Both the position numbers and the translations under genes were made by a program. A stretch of DNA of 40,034 nucleotides, from NCBI GenBank assembly GCA_014730115.1, contig WJIU01000014.1, positions 1-40,034 of the forward strand, written 5' to 3'. Positions 8,034 through 16,396 of this stretch are shown in pieces. The stretch is from Microcaldota archaeon. GTDB lineage: Archaea; Micrarchaeota; Micrarchaeia; Anstonellales; Bilamarchaeaceae. A model generated the notes under the pieces. That model saw only the letters and a program-made list of their open reading frames with translations, had not been told where the DNA came from and searched no databases. The stretch's first letter is position 1. Every line of letters begins with the position of its first letter.

Positions 8034-9905
8034 CTACAGTACCGGCCTCATTGAGAGCCTATCGGGAAGAGAGAGCTCTTCATACGGCTTGTCCCTGTTG
8101 CAATTCCCGATTTTTCTTGCCAGCTCTTCCAGTCCAATTTCCTTTTTCTCTCCGGTTTCCCTTACTGTCACCGACAGCTTACCAGATTCCATCTCCTTGT
8201 CTCCCACAACTGCAATGTAGGGAATCCATTCTTTCTGGGCCTCCCTGATTTTCTTGCCCAGGGGCTCGTCGCGGTCGTCAAAATCAGCCCTTATGTCATA
8301 ATGCCTGCACTGCTCCAGAAGTTTTGAAGCAAATGCCTTGTGGTCATCCCCCACCGGTATTATTCTCAGCTGGGTTGGGGAAAGCCATACCGGCAGCATG
8401 GCTTTTTTTCCGGCTTTCATGTCAAGAGCCTGTTTTTCCAGAAGGGCATAGATAACCCTTTCCGTGCTTCCGCTAATTGAAGCATGAAGGATAAGGGGCC
8501 TTTTCTTGCTTCCGTCGCTGTCCACAAAACTGATATCATAGGTGTCGGCATTCTCAACATCTATCTGCACTGTGGTCAGAGCACTGGCCTTGCTCATGGT
8601 GTCGACAAAATTGAATTCAAACTTGGTGATGAAATAGGCATACCTTTCCTTGAACATCTCCACAAGAATTGGCTTCCCCCCTTTCTTTACCATGTTAAGG
8701 TACCAATCCTTGTTTTCATTGAAAAAGTCCTCCTGAATCCTGAATCCCACTTCAGTTTCAAGACCAAGCTCCCGGTTCCACTTCAGGCCCATGTCATACT
8801 GCAGTTCGAATTCCCTTTTTGCCTGTTCAATATCAGCAGCGAATGTGTGCATATCGGGCATGGTAAAGGCCCTCAGCCGCTTAAGGCCGGCAAGCTCTCC
8901 TGACTGCTCCCTCCGGAAGCTGTAGCGGGTAAGCTCAAACATCTTGAGTGGAAGCACCTTGTGGGACATGACCATGTCATGGGCTATGAGGAACTGCCCG
9001 AAGCATGCGGCGAAGCGCAAAAACAGTTTTTTATCCTCACTCAAAACAACATACTGCCTTGCGGGAAACCGGTTCAGGTATTTCTTCAGTGTGGGGTGCT
9101 CGAAGTCATACATCAGAGGGGTTTCCACTTCCAGCGCACCGTGGCCCACGCACCAGTCAGTAATCATCCTGTCAAGTATCTTTTTCACCAGGCGGCCCTT
9201 GGGCAGTATCCTGAAATTTCCGGGGTCCGAGCCCGGCTCGTAATCAATCATGCCCTGCTCCTTCATCAGCCTGATATGGGGAGGCTCTTCCTCGTACGCC
9301 CTGACCTTCTCTGTTTCATAGGTGGCGAATTTCCTGAGGTTTTCACGGCCTTTGTAGTCAAACCTGTCCACATCATGAAGCTTGCCGTCCAGGCCCATTA
9401 TATAGAAACGGCTCTTAAGCTCGTTCTCCTTGCGCAGGCTTTTGGAGACTTCCTCCACCTCGCTTGGCTTGACGTCAACAGAGCCGGGCCCGTGGAACTC
9501 CCTGGAAAGCTCGGCAAGAGGATGGCCCTTGCATTTCAGGGTATAGCCCTTGTACCAGCCAAATGGGGAATGGTCCGCACTAAACCCCCTTTCCCTGAGC
9601 TTTTCCTCGCTTTTTTCAATAACCTTCTTTGCCACCTGGGGGGAAGACGGTTTGGAGGTGAGATGCACCAGGGGATAAAGAAGGATATTCCTGGTTTTTA
9701 CCTGCTCGGCAATGGTGGAGCTCTCCCCGACCAGACGGTCTGATGCGGTTTCCACATCTTCGTCGCCCTGCTCCACGGCTGAGAACACCACAAGAACCTC
9801 CTCAAACCGCCTGGGCTCTTCTGATTCAATTTTCTCTGCTTCCTTGATTGCCTTCTTTGTCGGTATAACCTCTATGTAATCAGCATGTATCGTAAGGATG
9901 CGCAT
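8034..9905 (-). CDS. thrS: Threonyl-tRNA synthetase, archaeal type with N-terminal editing domain
   Basis: 623 aa; 'MRILTIHADYIEV' archaeal editing domain start, class II motifs 'FAACFGQF', 'RLRAFTMPDMHTF', 'PLILHASISGSTERVIYALLE'. Confidence 0.96.
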   Translation of the reverse strand: MRILTIHADYIEVIPTKKAIKEAEKIESEEPRRFEEVLVVFSAVEQGDEDVETASDRLVGESSTIAEQVKTRNILLYPLVHLTSKPSSPQVAKKVIEKSEEKLRERGFSADHSPFGWYKGYTLKCKGHPLAELSREFHGPGSVDVKPSEVEEVSKSLRKENELKSRFYIMGLDGKLHDVDRFDYKGRENLRKFATYETEKVRAYEEEPPHIRLMKEQGMIDYEPGSDPGNFRILPKGRLVKKILDRMITDWCVGHGALEVETPLMYDFEHPTLKKYLNRFPARQYVVLSEDKKLFLRFAACFGQFLIAHDMVMSHKVLPLKMFELTRYSFRREQSGELAGLKRLRAFTMPDMHTFAADIEQAKREFELQYDMGLKWNRELGLETEVGFRIQEDFFNENKDWYLNMVKKGGKPILVEMFKERYAYFITKFEFNFVDTMSKASALTTVQIDVENADTYDISFVDSDGSKKRPLILHASISGSTERVIYALLEKQALDMKAGKKAMLPVWLSPTQLRIIPVGDDHKAFASKLLEQCRHYDIRADFDDRDEPLGKKIREAQKEWIPYIAVVGDKEMESGKLSVTVRETGEKKEIGLEELARKIGNCNRDKPYEELSLPDRLSMRPVL

Positions 9906-9966
9906 TATTACTACACCTCTCGGACAATACTGGCTGATATATGTTAAAAAGTTATTGCCGGCAGGA

Positions 9967-10467
9967 TTACTTTTGTTTTATATAATCGAAAACCCTGTGC
10001 CCCTTCTTAACTTTTACATAGTTTCTGATGAATGCCAGGAAAACCAGGGGCCTCTCAATTACCAGCCTTTTCCCTCTCCTTCTTGAGCCGAATCCCAGGC
10101 GGAGAAGCATCACCTGGTCCTGCTTGCTCATGTCTCCCAGGGACACGATTCCCTTCTCATCAACGTGGCCTACCGCATCAAAAAGACCGGCCAGGTAGTT
10201 GGCCGCATATTCGTTAAGATACTTGAATCTTTCCAGCTGCTCCTTTTCCACACACTGGAAAAATTTCCGGTAGGCTGAATGGTAGAAATAGGCCTTGTCC
10301 TCTTCGGTCAGAAGCTTGTCTGTTGTGGTGAGTTCCTTTTCAATTGCTTCGGTGGAGAAGGTTTCCAGCAGCTGCTCGTTTCCTTGGACTCCAACTCCCT
10401 CCGAAGTCCTGGCCTTTCTCCAGAGGCCAACGAGATATGCAAGTTCAGGGGTTAGTTTAATCTTCAT
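9967..10467 (-). CDS. LAGLIDADG-like domain protein (apparently catalytically degenerate)
   Basis: 166 aa; two motif-like helices 'PELAYLVGLWRKAR' and 'NYLAGLFDAVGHVD'. Confidence 0.6.
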   Translation of the reverse strand: MKIKLTPELAYLVGLWRKARTSEGVGVQGNEQLLETFSTEAIEKELTTTDKLLTEEDKAYFYHSAYRKFFQCVEKEQLERFKYLNEYAANYLAGLFDAVGHVDEKGIVSLGDMSKQDQVMLLRLGFGSRRRGKRLVIERPLVFLAFIRNYVKVKKGHRVFDYIKQK

Positions 10468-10495
10468 TTACAACCCTCCTGCAACACAGGACGAT

Positions 10496-10966
10496 TCAGG
10501 TTTTCAGTTTCTTTTTCTTTTTTTCCTTTTCCTTCTCGAATTTTACCGTCTTTTTCCTCGGCACTCCGATTTCCACCCTGCGGGCGCCGGAGATGAACTC
10601 ATTGATTTCCTCTGCCAGCAGCTCATCAAGCTGGGCCGAGAACCACCTTGCAACCTTTGCCGAGATATAGGCCCTCCGGAAGATTTCCGCAAGCTCCTCC
10701 CGCTCTGCCAGGGTAAAGGGCTCTTCATCCTCCGCTATTCTGGTTTCGGCATTCTGAAGAAGCTCGCCGAATCTCTGGACGTCCTCATCGCTTGCCCCCC
10801 CTGCACTCAGTGCAGAGAGAATGCCTTTTGACAGTATAGTATTCCTCTTGCCGGTCCGGGTAAGGAGGTTGTCCAGTTTCTTTAAATCTGCAGAACCCAG
10901 CCCACCTTTCTTTGCGGCTTCAATAACCCGCCTGGCAAACTGGAAAAAGGCACCTATGAATTTCAT
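10496..10966 (-). CDS. Hypothetical basic-tailed protein
   Basis: ORF continues to 10990 with a GTG start, but TATA (atatttaataaag ~10993-11003) supports ATG at 10966 ('MKFIGAFFQFARRVIEAAKKGG'). C-terminus KFEKEKEKKKKKLKT. Confidence 0.65.
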   Translation of the reverse strand: MKFIGAFFQFARRVIEAAKKGGLGSADLKKLDNLLTRTGKRNTILSKGILSALSAGGASDEDVQRFGELLQNAETRIAEDEEPFTLAEREELAEIFRRAYISAKVARWFSAQLDELLAEEINEFISGARRVEIGVPRKKTVKFEKEKEKKKKKLKT

Positions 10967-11090
10967 ATTCTCAGAAGTGATTGAGCACACATATTTAATA
11001 AAGTGTTATCTCCCTTTTCTGGAACTCCGCCACGGGGGTGAAACAGCCCAATCAACTAACTATTTAAACATCGGCGGTCAGAATACATCC

Positions 11091-12077
11091 ATGAAGTATC
11101 AGGTAGACGTAGGACACGTCAAAAAAATCCAGCGCTCCATATGGAACAACATAAAATCCACATTTTCTTTCCGGAAGGGCTACGGGGAGCCGGTCCCGGT
11201 TTACGGCCATTACGGCGGAATATTCAAATGCGGCGACGAGAACCTGGTAATCCATACTGACGGAGTGGGCACAAAGCTGCTCGTGGCCCAGTCTGTAGGC
11301 AGATACAATACCGTCGGCATTGACGCGGTGGCCATGTCTGTAAACGACATCCTGTGCGTAGGGGCAGAGCCCCTGGTTGGTGTGGACTACATAGCACTGG
11401 CTGAGGAGGATGACGTTTTGGTAGGCCAGATTATGGAAGGCCTGGTAAAGGGCGCAGAGGAAAGCAGCTGTGCCATAGTGGGGGGCGAAACAGCCATTAT
11501 TCCTGACATAGTAAAGGGGGGTGAAAAGCCTTTTGATTTGACTTTCACAGCCGTGGGCAGGATAAAAAAGATGATACTTGGCAACGAAATAGCCAAAGGC
11601 GACGTAATGGTGGGCCTGGAGAGCTCCGGCCTCCATTCCAATGGATACACCCTGGCCAGGAATGCCCTGGATTCCGGGGAATGGGGAGAGGAAATGCTTG
11701 TGCCCACCAGAATATATGCAAACCCCCTTCTGGAAACAATAGACGCCTGCGACGTCCACGGCATCGCCCACATCACCGGCGGGGCGTTTTCCAAGCTGAC
11801 CCGGCTCAACAAGGATGTGGGCTACCGTCTGGACAACCTTCCCGCCCCCAAGCCGATATTCAAGGCAATCCAGGAAAGGGTAAAAAGCGTAAAAGAAATG
11901 TACCGGACATTCAACATGGGGATTGGCATGGTTGTCGTGCTTCCGGAAGACCGTGCCGGTACTTTGATAAACATAGCGAAAAAGCACGGCATAGAGGCCG
12001 ACACAATAGGGAAAATAATTGAAAAGAAAGGAGTCTGGATGGATTACAGGGGCAAGGAAATGAATCTTTCCATCTAA
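11091..12077 (+). CDS. purM: Phosphoribosylformylglycinamidine cyclo-ligase (AIR synthetase)
   Basis: 'VIHTDGVGTKLLVAQ', 'VGIDAVAMSVNDILCVGAEPL', 'GLESSGLHSNGYTLAR', 'HITGGAFSKL'. Trimmed to ATG 11091, 26 nt after TATA 'tatttaaa' (11061-11068). Confidence 0.95.
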   Translation: MKYQVDVGHVKKIQRSIWNNIKSTFSFRKGYGEPVPVYGHYGGIFKCGDENLVIHTDGVGTKLLVAQSVGRYNTVGIDAVAMSVNDILCVGAEPLVGVDYIALAEEDDVLVGQIMEGLVKGAEESSCAIVGGETAIIPDIVKGGEKPFDLTFTAVGRIKKMILGNEIAKGDVMVGLESSGLHSNGYTLARNALDSGEWGEEMLVPTRIYANPLLETIDACDVHGIAHITGGAFSKLTRLNKDVGYRLDNLPAPKPIFKAIQERVKSVKEMYRTFNMGIGMVVVLPEDRAGTLINIAKKHGIEADTIGKIIEKKGVWMDYRGKEMNLSI

Positions 12078-12086
12078 GGTGAAATC

Positions 12087-12641
12087 ATGAGGACTTTTCT
12101 TCTGCTTGCCGGCATGCTCGTTCTTTACGGGTGCTGCATGACCCCGGAAACCTACCAGGACCTGAATTATACTTATACCATACCTGAAGACGACTCTTCC
12201 CCTGAACTGCCAATAACCGAGGATGAACAGCCTGAAGAGCAGACAGAAGAGGGGGAATATGTCCCGCCTGAGCCCGAGGAAAACAACACTGCAGAAACCA
12301 CCCAGACTGACTGTGCGACCATGACTCCGGACTGCGAATCCTGCCTTGCAAAAACCGGCTGCGGCTGGTGCAAGAGCAGCAATTCCTGCCTGCTCGGCGA
12401 TGAATCCGGGCCAGGGGTGAGTTCCTGTCCGGAAGGAAAGTGGACAGTTACTGTGCAGGGATGCAGCGTTGTTGAAGAGGGAGAGAGCTGCTCCGACATA
12501 ACCACATGCTCGGACTGCCTCAGCGGCACCGGCTGCAAATGGTGCATCCAGGGAACAAAATGCGTGCCGGAATCATCCCCGGAAGAATGCTTCGGCGGAT
12601 GGCTGACCGAATCCTACCAGTGTGCTTACGCATCAAGATGA
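12087..12641 (+). CDS. Predicted lipoprotein with two PSI-like cysteine-rich repeats
   Basis: Signal/lipobox-like 'MRTFLLLAGMLVLYGCCM'; 'CESCLAKTGCGWCKSSNSCL' and 'CSDCLSGTGCKWCIQGTKCV'; SD 'ggtgaaatc'. Confidence 0.75.
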   Translation: MRTFLLLAGMLVLYGCCMTPETYQDLNYTYTIPEDDSSPELPITEDEQPEEQTEEGEYVPPEPEENNTAETTQTDCATMTPDCESCLAKTGCGWCKSSNSCLLGDESGPGVSSCPEGKWTVTVQGCSVVEEGESCSDITTCSDCLSGTGCKWCIQGTKCVPESSPEECFGGWLTESYQCAYASR

Positions 12642-13253
12642 AACTACTTCTGCGGTGCCCCTTATTCCGTCCCATTGTTTTTTCCATTTCTTTATCTCAA
12701 TCCTTTTCTTGAAGAAAGGAGCATTGGCCACGAATGTCTCCCCTTCACCCCCTTCCAGGAAAAGGTGTATTGCCGGTTTGCTGGAATCAAGAAGCTTCTT
12801 CAGCGGCTCCCCAAGGAATTCAGGCCCCAGGCCTTCCGCGGACACTGCAGAAACATAGATTTCAAAATACTCAAGCATCTCTGCCATGGCTTCCTTGCCC
12901 TTGTGCCACAGAGGGGCGTATGTGGGTATTCCCAGCTCTTCGCCGATGGCATCGACTCTTCTGCGCTGGTATTCGCTTTCAACTGCCCCGGTAACTATCC
13001 CCTCTGAACCAATTTCGCTGATTCTGTTTCTCACTTTCTCTTTCCAGTCCTGCTCGGTCACTTTGACAGTGTGGATTTCCAGCCCCATTGCACCGGCCTG
13101 CCTTTCAGTCATATGGATATTCGGGTGGTGGAACATCATGGAGTATTCCGGGGGCCGGACGGTAAGCAGGACAGGCTCAAACCCCTGGGCCATTGCCCAG
13201 AAGGCTGCAAAAACACTGTCTTTTCCTCCGGAAAAAAGCACTGCAACCCGCAT
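12633..13253 (-). CDS. Diphthine--ammonia ligase family (Dph6-like PP-loop ATPase)
   Basis: PP-loop 'VLFSGGKDSVFA'; 'GIVTGAVESEYQRRRVDAIGEELGIPTYAPLWHK'; 'GEGETFVANAPFF'. Confidence 0.93.
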   Translation of the reverse strand: MRVAVLFSGGKDSVFAAFWAMAQGFEPVLLTVRPPEYSMMFHHPNIHMTERQAGAMGLEIHTVKVTEQDWKEKVRNRISEIGSEGIVTGAVESEYQRRRVDAIGEELGIPTYAPLWHKGKEAMAEMLEYFEIYVSAVSAEGLGPEFLGEPLKKLLDSSKPAIHLFLEGGEGETFVANAPFFKKRIEIKKWKKQWDGIRGTAEVVSS

Positions 13254-13285
13254 AAGGTTATAAGGGCTCCAAGCTTATTAAAAGC

Positions 13286-14041
13286 ATGATAAAGGCTGTT
13301 GTTTTTGACCTGGACGGAACACTTTACCGCGGCAGCCAGGCAATAAGAGGAGCACCGGATGCCCTGAAGAAACTTCGGGAAAATGGAGCCAGGGTTCTTT
13401 TTCTCACCAATGCGGCCACCAGGAGCAGGAAGGATGTTGCTGAAAAGCTCTGCTCCATGGGAATAAAGGCCGGGAAGGAAGAGGTTTACTGCAGCGCCTA
13501 TTTTCTGGCCAGGTATATCCGTGAGCACTATCCGGATAAAACAGTTTTCGTGGTCGGGGAAAGGGGAATGGCCGAAGAATTAGCTGAGGTCGGAATCAGG
13601 CATGTTGAAAGGGATGCAGGCATTGTCGCGGTAGGGCTGGATAGGCAGTTCACTTATGAAAAACTTGCACGGGCTCATGAAGAGCTTGGAAAGGGAGCCA
13701 TCCTGCTTGCCAGCAACAAGGACAGCACATTCCCCACTGAAAGGGGCTTCATGCCGGGGGCAGGCTCAATTGTTGCCTCTGTGGAAACTGCCTCCGGCAG
13801 AGAGGCGCATGTGGTCGGAAAGCCCAACTGCTTCGGGCTTGAAATAATCAAACAGGACCACAGGCTTGAAAACAAAGAAATCCTGGTGGTCGGGGACCGC
13901 ATTGAAACCGACATACTTTTTGCCAAAGAATGCGGGGCAAAATCAGTGCTGGTGATGAGCGGCGTGAGCAAAAAGAAAGACATCAGGAACATTGTCCCTG
14001 ATTACGTAATTGAATCGGTTGCAGAGTTCAGTCTCCCATGA
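13286..14041 (+). CDS. HAD superfamily phosphatase (NagD-like)
   Basis: 'AVVFDLDGTLYRGSQAIRGAPDAL', 'VLFLTNAATRSR', 'ILVVGDRIETDILFAKECGAKSVLVMSGV'. Confidence 0.92.
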   Translation: MIKAVVFDLDGTLYRGSQAIRGAPDALKKLRENGARVLFLTNAATRSRKDVAEKLCSMGIKAGKEEVYCSAYFLARYIREHYPDKTVFVVGERGMAEELAEVGIRHVERDAGIVAVGLDRQFTYEKLARAHEELGKGAILLASNKDSTFPTERGFMPGAGSIVASVETASGREAHVVGKPNCFGLEIIKQDHRLENKEILVVGDRIETDILFAKECGAKSVLVMSGVSKKKDIRNIVPDYVIESVAEFSLP

Positions 14042-14300
14042 TGTCCTTGAGGGTGTCGCTGGGAATTTCCTCTGAAAATATTGAATCGTCAAGATTCACG
14101 GCCGGACCTTCCCTTGGCTCCCCCTCTTTTCTGCTTTCAACCTGTTTTTCAACGATGTTGTAATTTACCTGTATTGTATTCCCGCAGTTGCTGCATATTC
14201 CGGCAAAAACAAGCTCTTTCAGCTCCAGGCCGCTGTTCAGCTGCACATATGCTTCCGTGCCGCAATTGGAACATTTTATATTTCTCCTAAAGTCGGTCAT
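14028..14300 (-). CDS. Small zinc-ribbon protein
   Basis: 90 aa with 'CSNCG...CSNCG' Cys pairs; TATA-like element ~25 nt upstream of start. Confidence 0.75.
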   Translation of the reverse strand: MTDFRRNIKCSNCGTEAYVQLNSGLELKELVFAGICSNCGNTIQVNYNIVEKQVESRKEGEPREGPAVNLDDSIFSEEIPSDTLKDIMGD

Positions 14301-14329
14301 AACTGCTCACCTCACCACATTATAGCATA

Positions 14330-14878
14330 CTAAATTATTATTCTTTGGTCGGTGACAATCTCATCCATCCTCTGGTCTTTTTTATGGGTTGGGAGCTTTT
14401 CCACCAGCTGGAAATCATAGCAGATGCCTATCCGGTAAGCGGAAGAAGTGGAAAGATAGTCATCATAATATCCTTTTCCATAGCCAATCCGGTGCATGCA
14501 TAAGCCAAAGGCGATGCCGGGTATTATGACCACCCGGGGAGGGCCTGGGGGAGGAATTTTTTTGGAAGGCTCCGGAATCCCGTATTTTCCTTTTTCAAGG
14601 TCGTGAAATGAAGTAAATTTGAAGAATTCAATGCGCTGGTTGGTGGCAGGAACAAGCACCTCTTTCCCAAGTTTCAGGGTTTCCTCAATCATTTTGTCGG
14701 TATCGGCCTCGCTTCCCTTGTGAAGATAGAATGCCACAATTTTTGCTTCCTTGAATCTGGGCCTGGAAGAAAGCCTTTTCCAAATTTCTCTGCTCAGCCT
14801 CTGCCGCTGTTCTGTAGTCAGGGATTCTCGTTCAGAGAGGACCCTTCTTCTGAGTTCAGCCTTGGCCTGGGAAACCAT
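14330..14878 (-). CDS. 5-formyltetrahydrofolate cyclo-ligase family protein
   Basis: 'KAELRRRVLSERESLT...IVAFYLHKGSEADT', 'PGIAFGLCMHRIGYGKGYYDDYL'. Confidence 0.93.
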   Translation of the reverse strand: MVSQAKAELRRRVLSERESLTTEQRQRLSREIWKRLSSRPRFKEAKIVAFYLHKGSEADTDKMIEETLKLGKEVLVPATNQRIEFFKFTSFHDLEKGKYGIPEPSKKIPPPGPPRVVIIPGIAFGLCMHRIGYGKGYYDDYLSTSSAYRIGICYDFQLVEKLPTHKKDQRMDEIVTDQRIII

Positions 14879-14896
14879 GAAGACTAATGAGCTGGA

Positions 14897-14910
14897 GATT
14901 TAATAAAATC
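14897..14910. promoter_or_regulatory. Shared near-palindromic TATA element GATTTAATAAAATC between divergent starts
   Basis: Centre ~14904 lies ~26 nt from both ATG 14878 (-) and ATG 14931 (+). Confidence 0.6.
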
Positions 14911-14930
14911 TTTCAGGGAACTACCATTTT

Positions 14931-15932
14931 ATGAGGGCAATTGAATTCACCGGCCAGTCAATAAGGATGATTGACCAGTCGCTGCTCCCCCACCGGGAGG
15001 AATGGATTGAACTAAGGAATGCGGGGGAGATTATTGATGCAATCAAGCGGATGAAGGTCCGGGGAGCGCCGGCAATAGGAGTGGCCGCCGCATACGCCCT
15101 TGCCCTGTCTGAAAATCCCGGGAAAGATGCGGAATGCCTGAAATCGGCAAGGCCCACTGCAGTGGAACTTTCCCACGCAGTGGATTTCATGCTGGGTGCA
15201 TGCCGGAACGGGATGGCATTGCCCCAGGCAGCCGCCAAATGGGAAGGCATGAACAGCAAAAGATGCAGGCTTGTGAGCGAGCACGGGTCATCTCTTGTCG
15301 GAAAGGGGCAGAGGATACTCACCCACTGCAACACCGGCTTTCTTGCAGCTAATGAGCATGGAACCGCGCTCGGCGCAATCAAAATGGCCCACGGACAGGG
15401 GAAGGGGGTATCCGTTTATGTTGACGAGACCAGGCCCCGGCTCCAGGGAGCCCTGACCAGCTGGGAGCTGCTTAAGCACGGGGTGCCGCACCAGGTGGTA
15501 TGCGACAGTGCAGCCGGATACCTAATGAAAAAGAATGAGATTGACCTGGTCATGGTAGGCGCCGACCGCATAGCCGCCAATGGAGACGCCGCCAACAAGA
15601 TTGGCACCTACACGCTTTCTGTCCTTGCCAGGGAAAACAGCATCCCGTTTTATGTGCTCGCCCCCCTGCCTTCATTTGACGCAGATATAAAAGCAGGGGA
15701 TGAAATAGAAGTGGAGGAAAGAAGCCAGAAAGAGGTTCTGGAAATCCGGGGAAAACGGGTTTACCCCCAGGGGAGTAGTGCAGAAAATCCTGCATTTGAT
15801 ATTACGCCGGCAGAAAACATCGCCGGGTTTGTATGCGAAAACGGAATATTCAGGAGCATTGATGAGTTATGGGAGAGTACCAGGGACCCAGATTCAGCGT
15901 CAGGAGAGTTGCTAAAGAGCTGCCTGAGATAG
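14931..15932 (+). CDS. mtnA: S-methyl-5-thioribose-1-phosphate isomerase (MtnA-like, eIF2B alpha fold)
   Basis: 'MKVRGAPAIGVAAAYALAL', 'ILTHCNTGFLA', 'VYVDETRPRLQGALTSWEL', 'VGADRIAANGDAANKIGTY'. Confidence 0.93.
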   Translation: MRAIEFTGQSIRMIDQSLLPHREEWIELRNAGEIIDAIKRMKVRGAPAIGVAAAYALALSENPGKDAECLKSARPTAVELSHAVDFMLGACRNGMALPQAAAKWEGMNSKRCRLVSEHGSSLVGKGQRILTHCNTGFLAANEHGTALGAIKMAHGQGKGVSVYVDETRPRLQGALTSWELLKHGVPHQVVCDSAAGYLMKKNEIDLVMVGADRIAANGDAANKIGTYTLSVLARENSIPFYVLAPLPSFDADIKAGDEIEVEERSQKEVLEIRGKRVYPQGSSAENPAFDITPAENIAGFVCENGIFRSIDELWESTRDPDSASGELLKSCLR

Positions 15933-16396
15933 AAACAAAGGAATTTCTGGAGCTGGACAGAAAGCTGGGGGATTTTCTTGAGCCAAAAGGAAACCAGGGC
16001 AACATGAGCATGAGGGTTCCCAACGGCTTTCTGATTAAACGGGCCGGAGCAAGGATGACTGAACTGGCGGGGGAGGATGTTTCCCTTGTGCTGGAGACAG
16101 GAATAGAGGTGGTGGCAGCGGGGGCGGTGCCGTCCTCGGAATCCATGCTGCACTACAGCATATACGGAACCGACCCTTATGCAAATCTTATACTCCATTT
16201 CCATGATGATGCAATGCTGGAGAGGTTTGAAGGTCCTGCGATAGGGCCCTTCCCCTATGGGAGCGTGGAGCTGGCTGAAGCTGCAGGAAGAATTGCAGAA
16301 TCAGAAAAGGTTTTCATGATAAGGGGGCATGGATTTGTCATTATTGCCAAAGGCGGGGATGAACTGGTAGAGAGGTTGAAAAAATGGAAGAGATAG
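15869..16396 (+). CDS. Class II aldolase/adducin family protein
   Basis: 'GNQGNMSMR', 'SSESMLHYSIYGTDPYANLILHFHDDAML', 'MIRGHGFVIIAKGGDEL' (metal-binding His pattern). Overlaps mtnA by 64 nt. Confidence 0.88.
   Translation: MGEYQGPRFSVRRVAKELPEIETKEFLELDRKLGDFLEPKGNQGNMSMRVPNGFLIKRAGARMTELAGEDVSLVLETGIEVVAAGAVPSSESMLHYSIYGTDPYANLILHFHDDAMLERFEGPAIGPFPYGSVELAEAAGRIAESEKVFMIRGHGFVIIAKGGDELVERLKKWKR

Noticed and set aside
8961-9743. 260-aa plus-strand ORF antisense to thrS
   Set aside because: ThrRS reading is unambiguous; antisense translation lacks domain features.
9967-10467. Active homing endonuclease or intein
   Set aside because: Not inserted in another gene and the motif lacks the catalytic acidic residues.
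11064-11987. 307-aa minus-strand ORF antisense to purM
   Set aside because: The plus frame encodes clear PurM motifs; the antisense frame has no recognisable domain and is His/Cys/Tyr-rich as expected for an antisense shadow.
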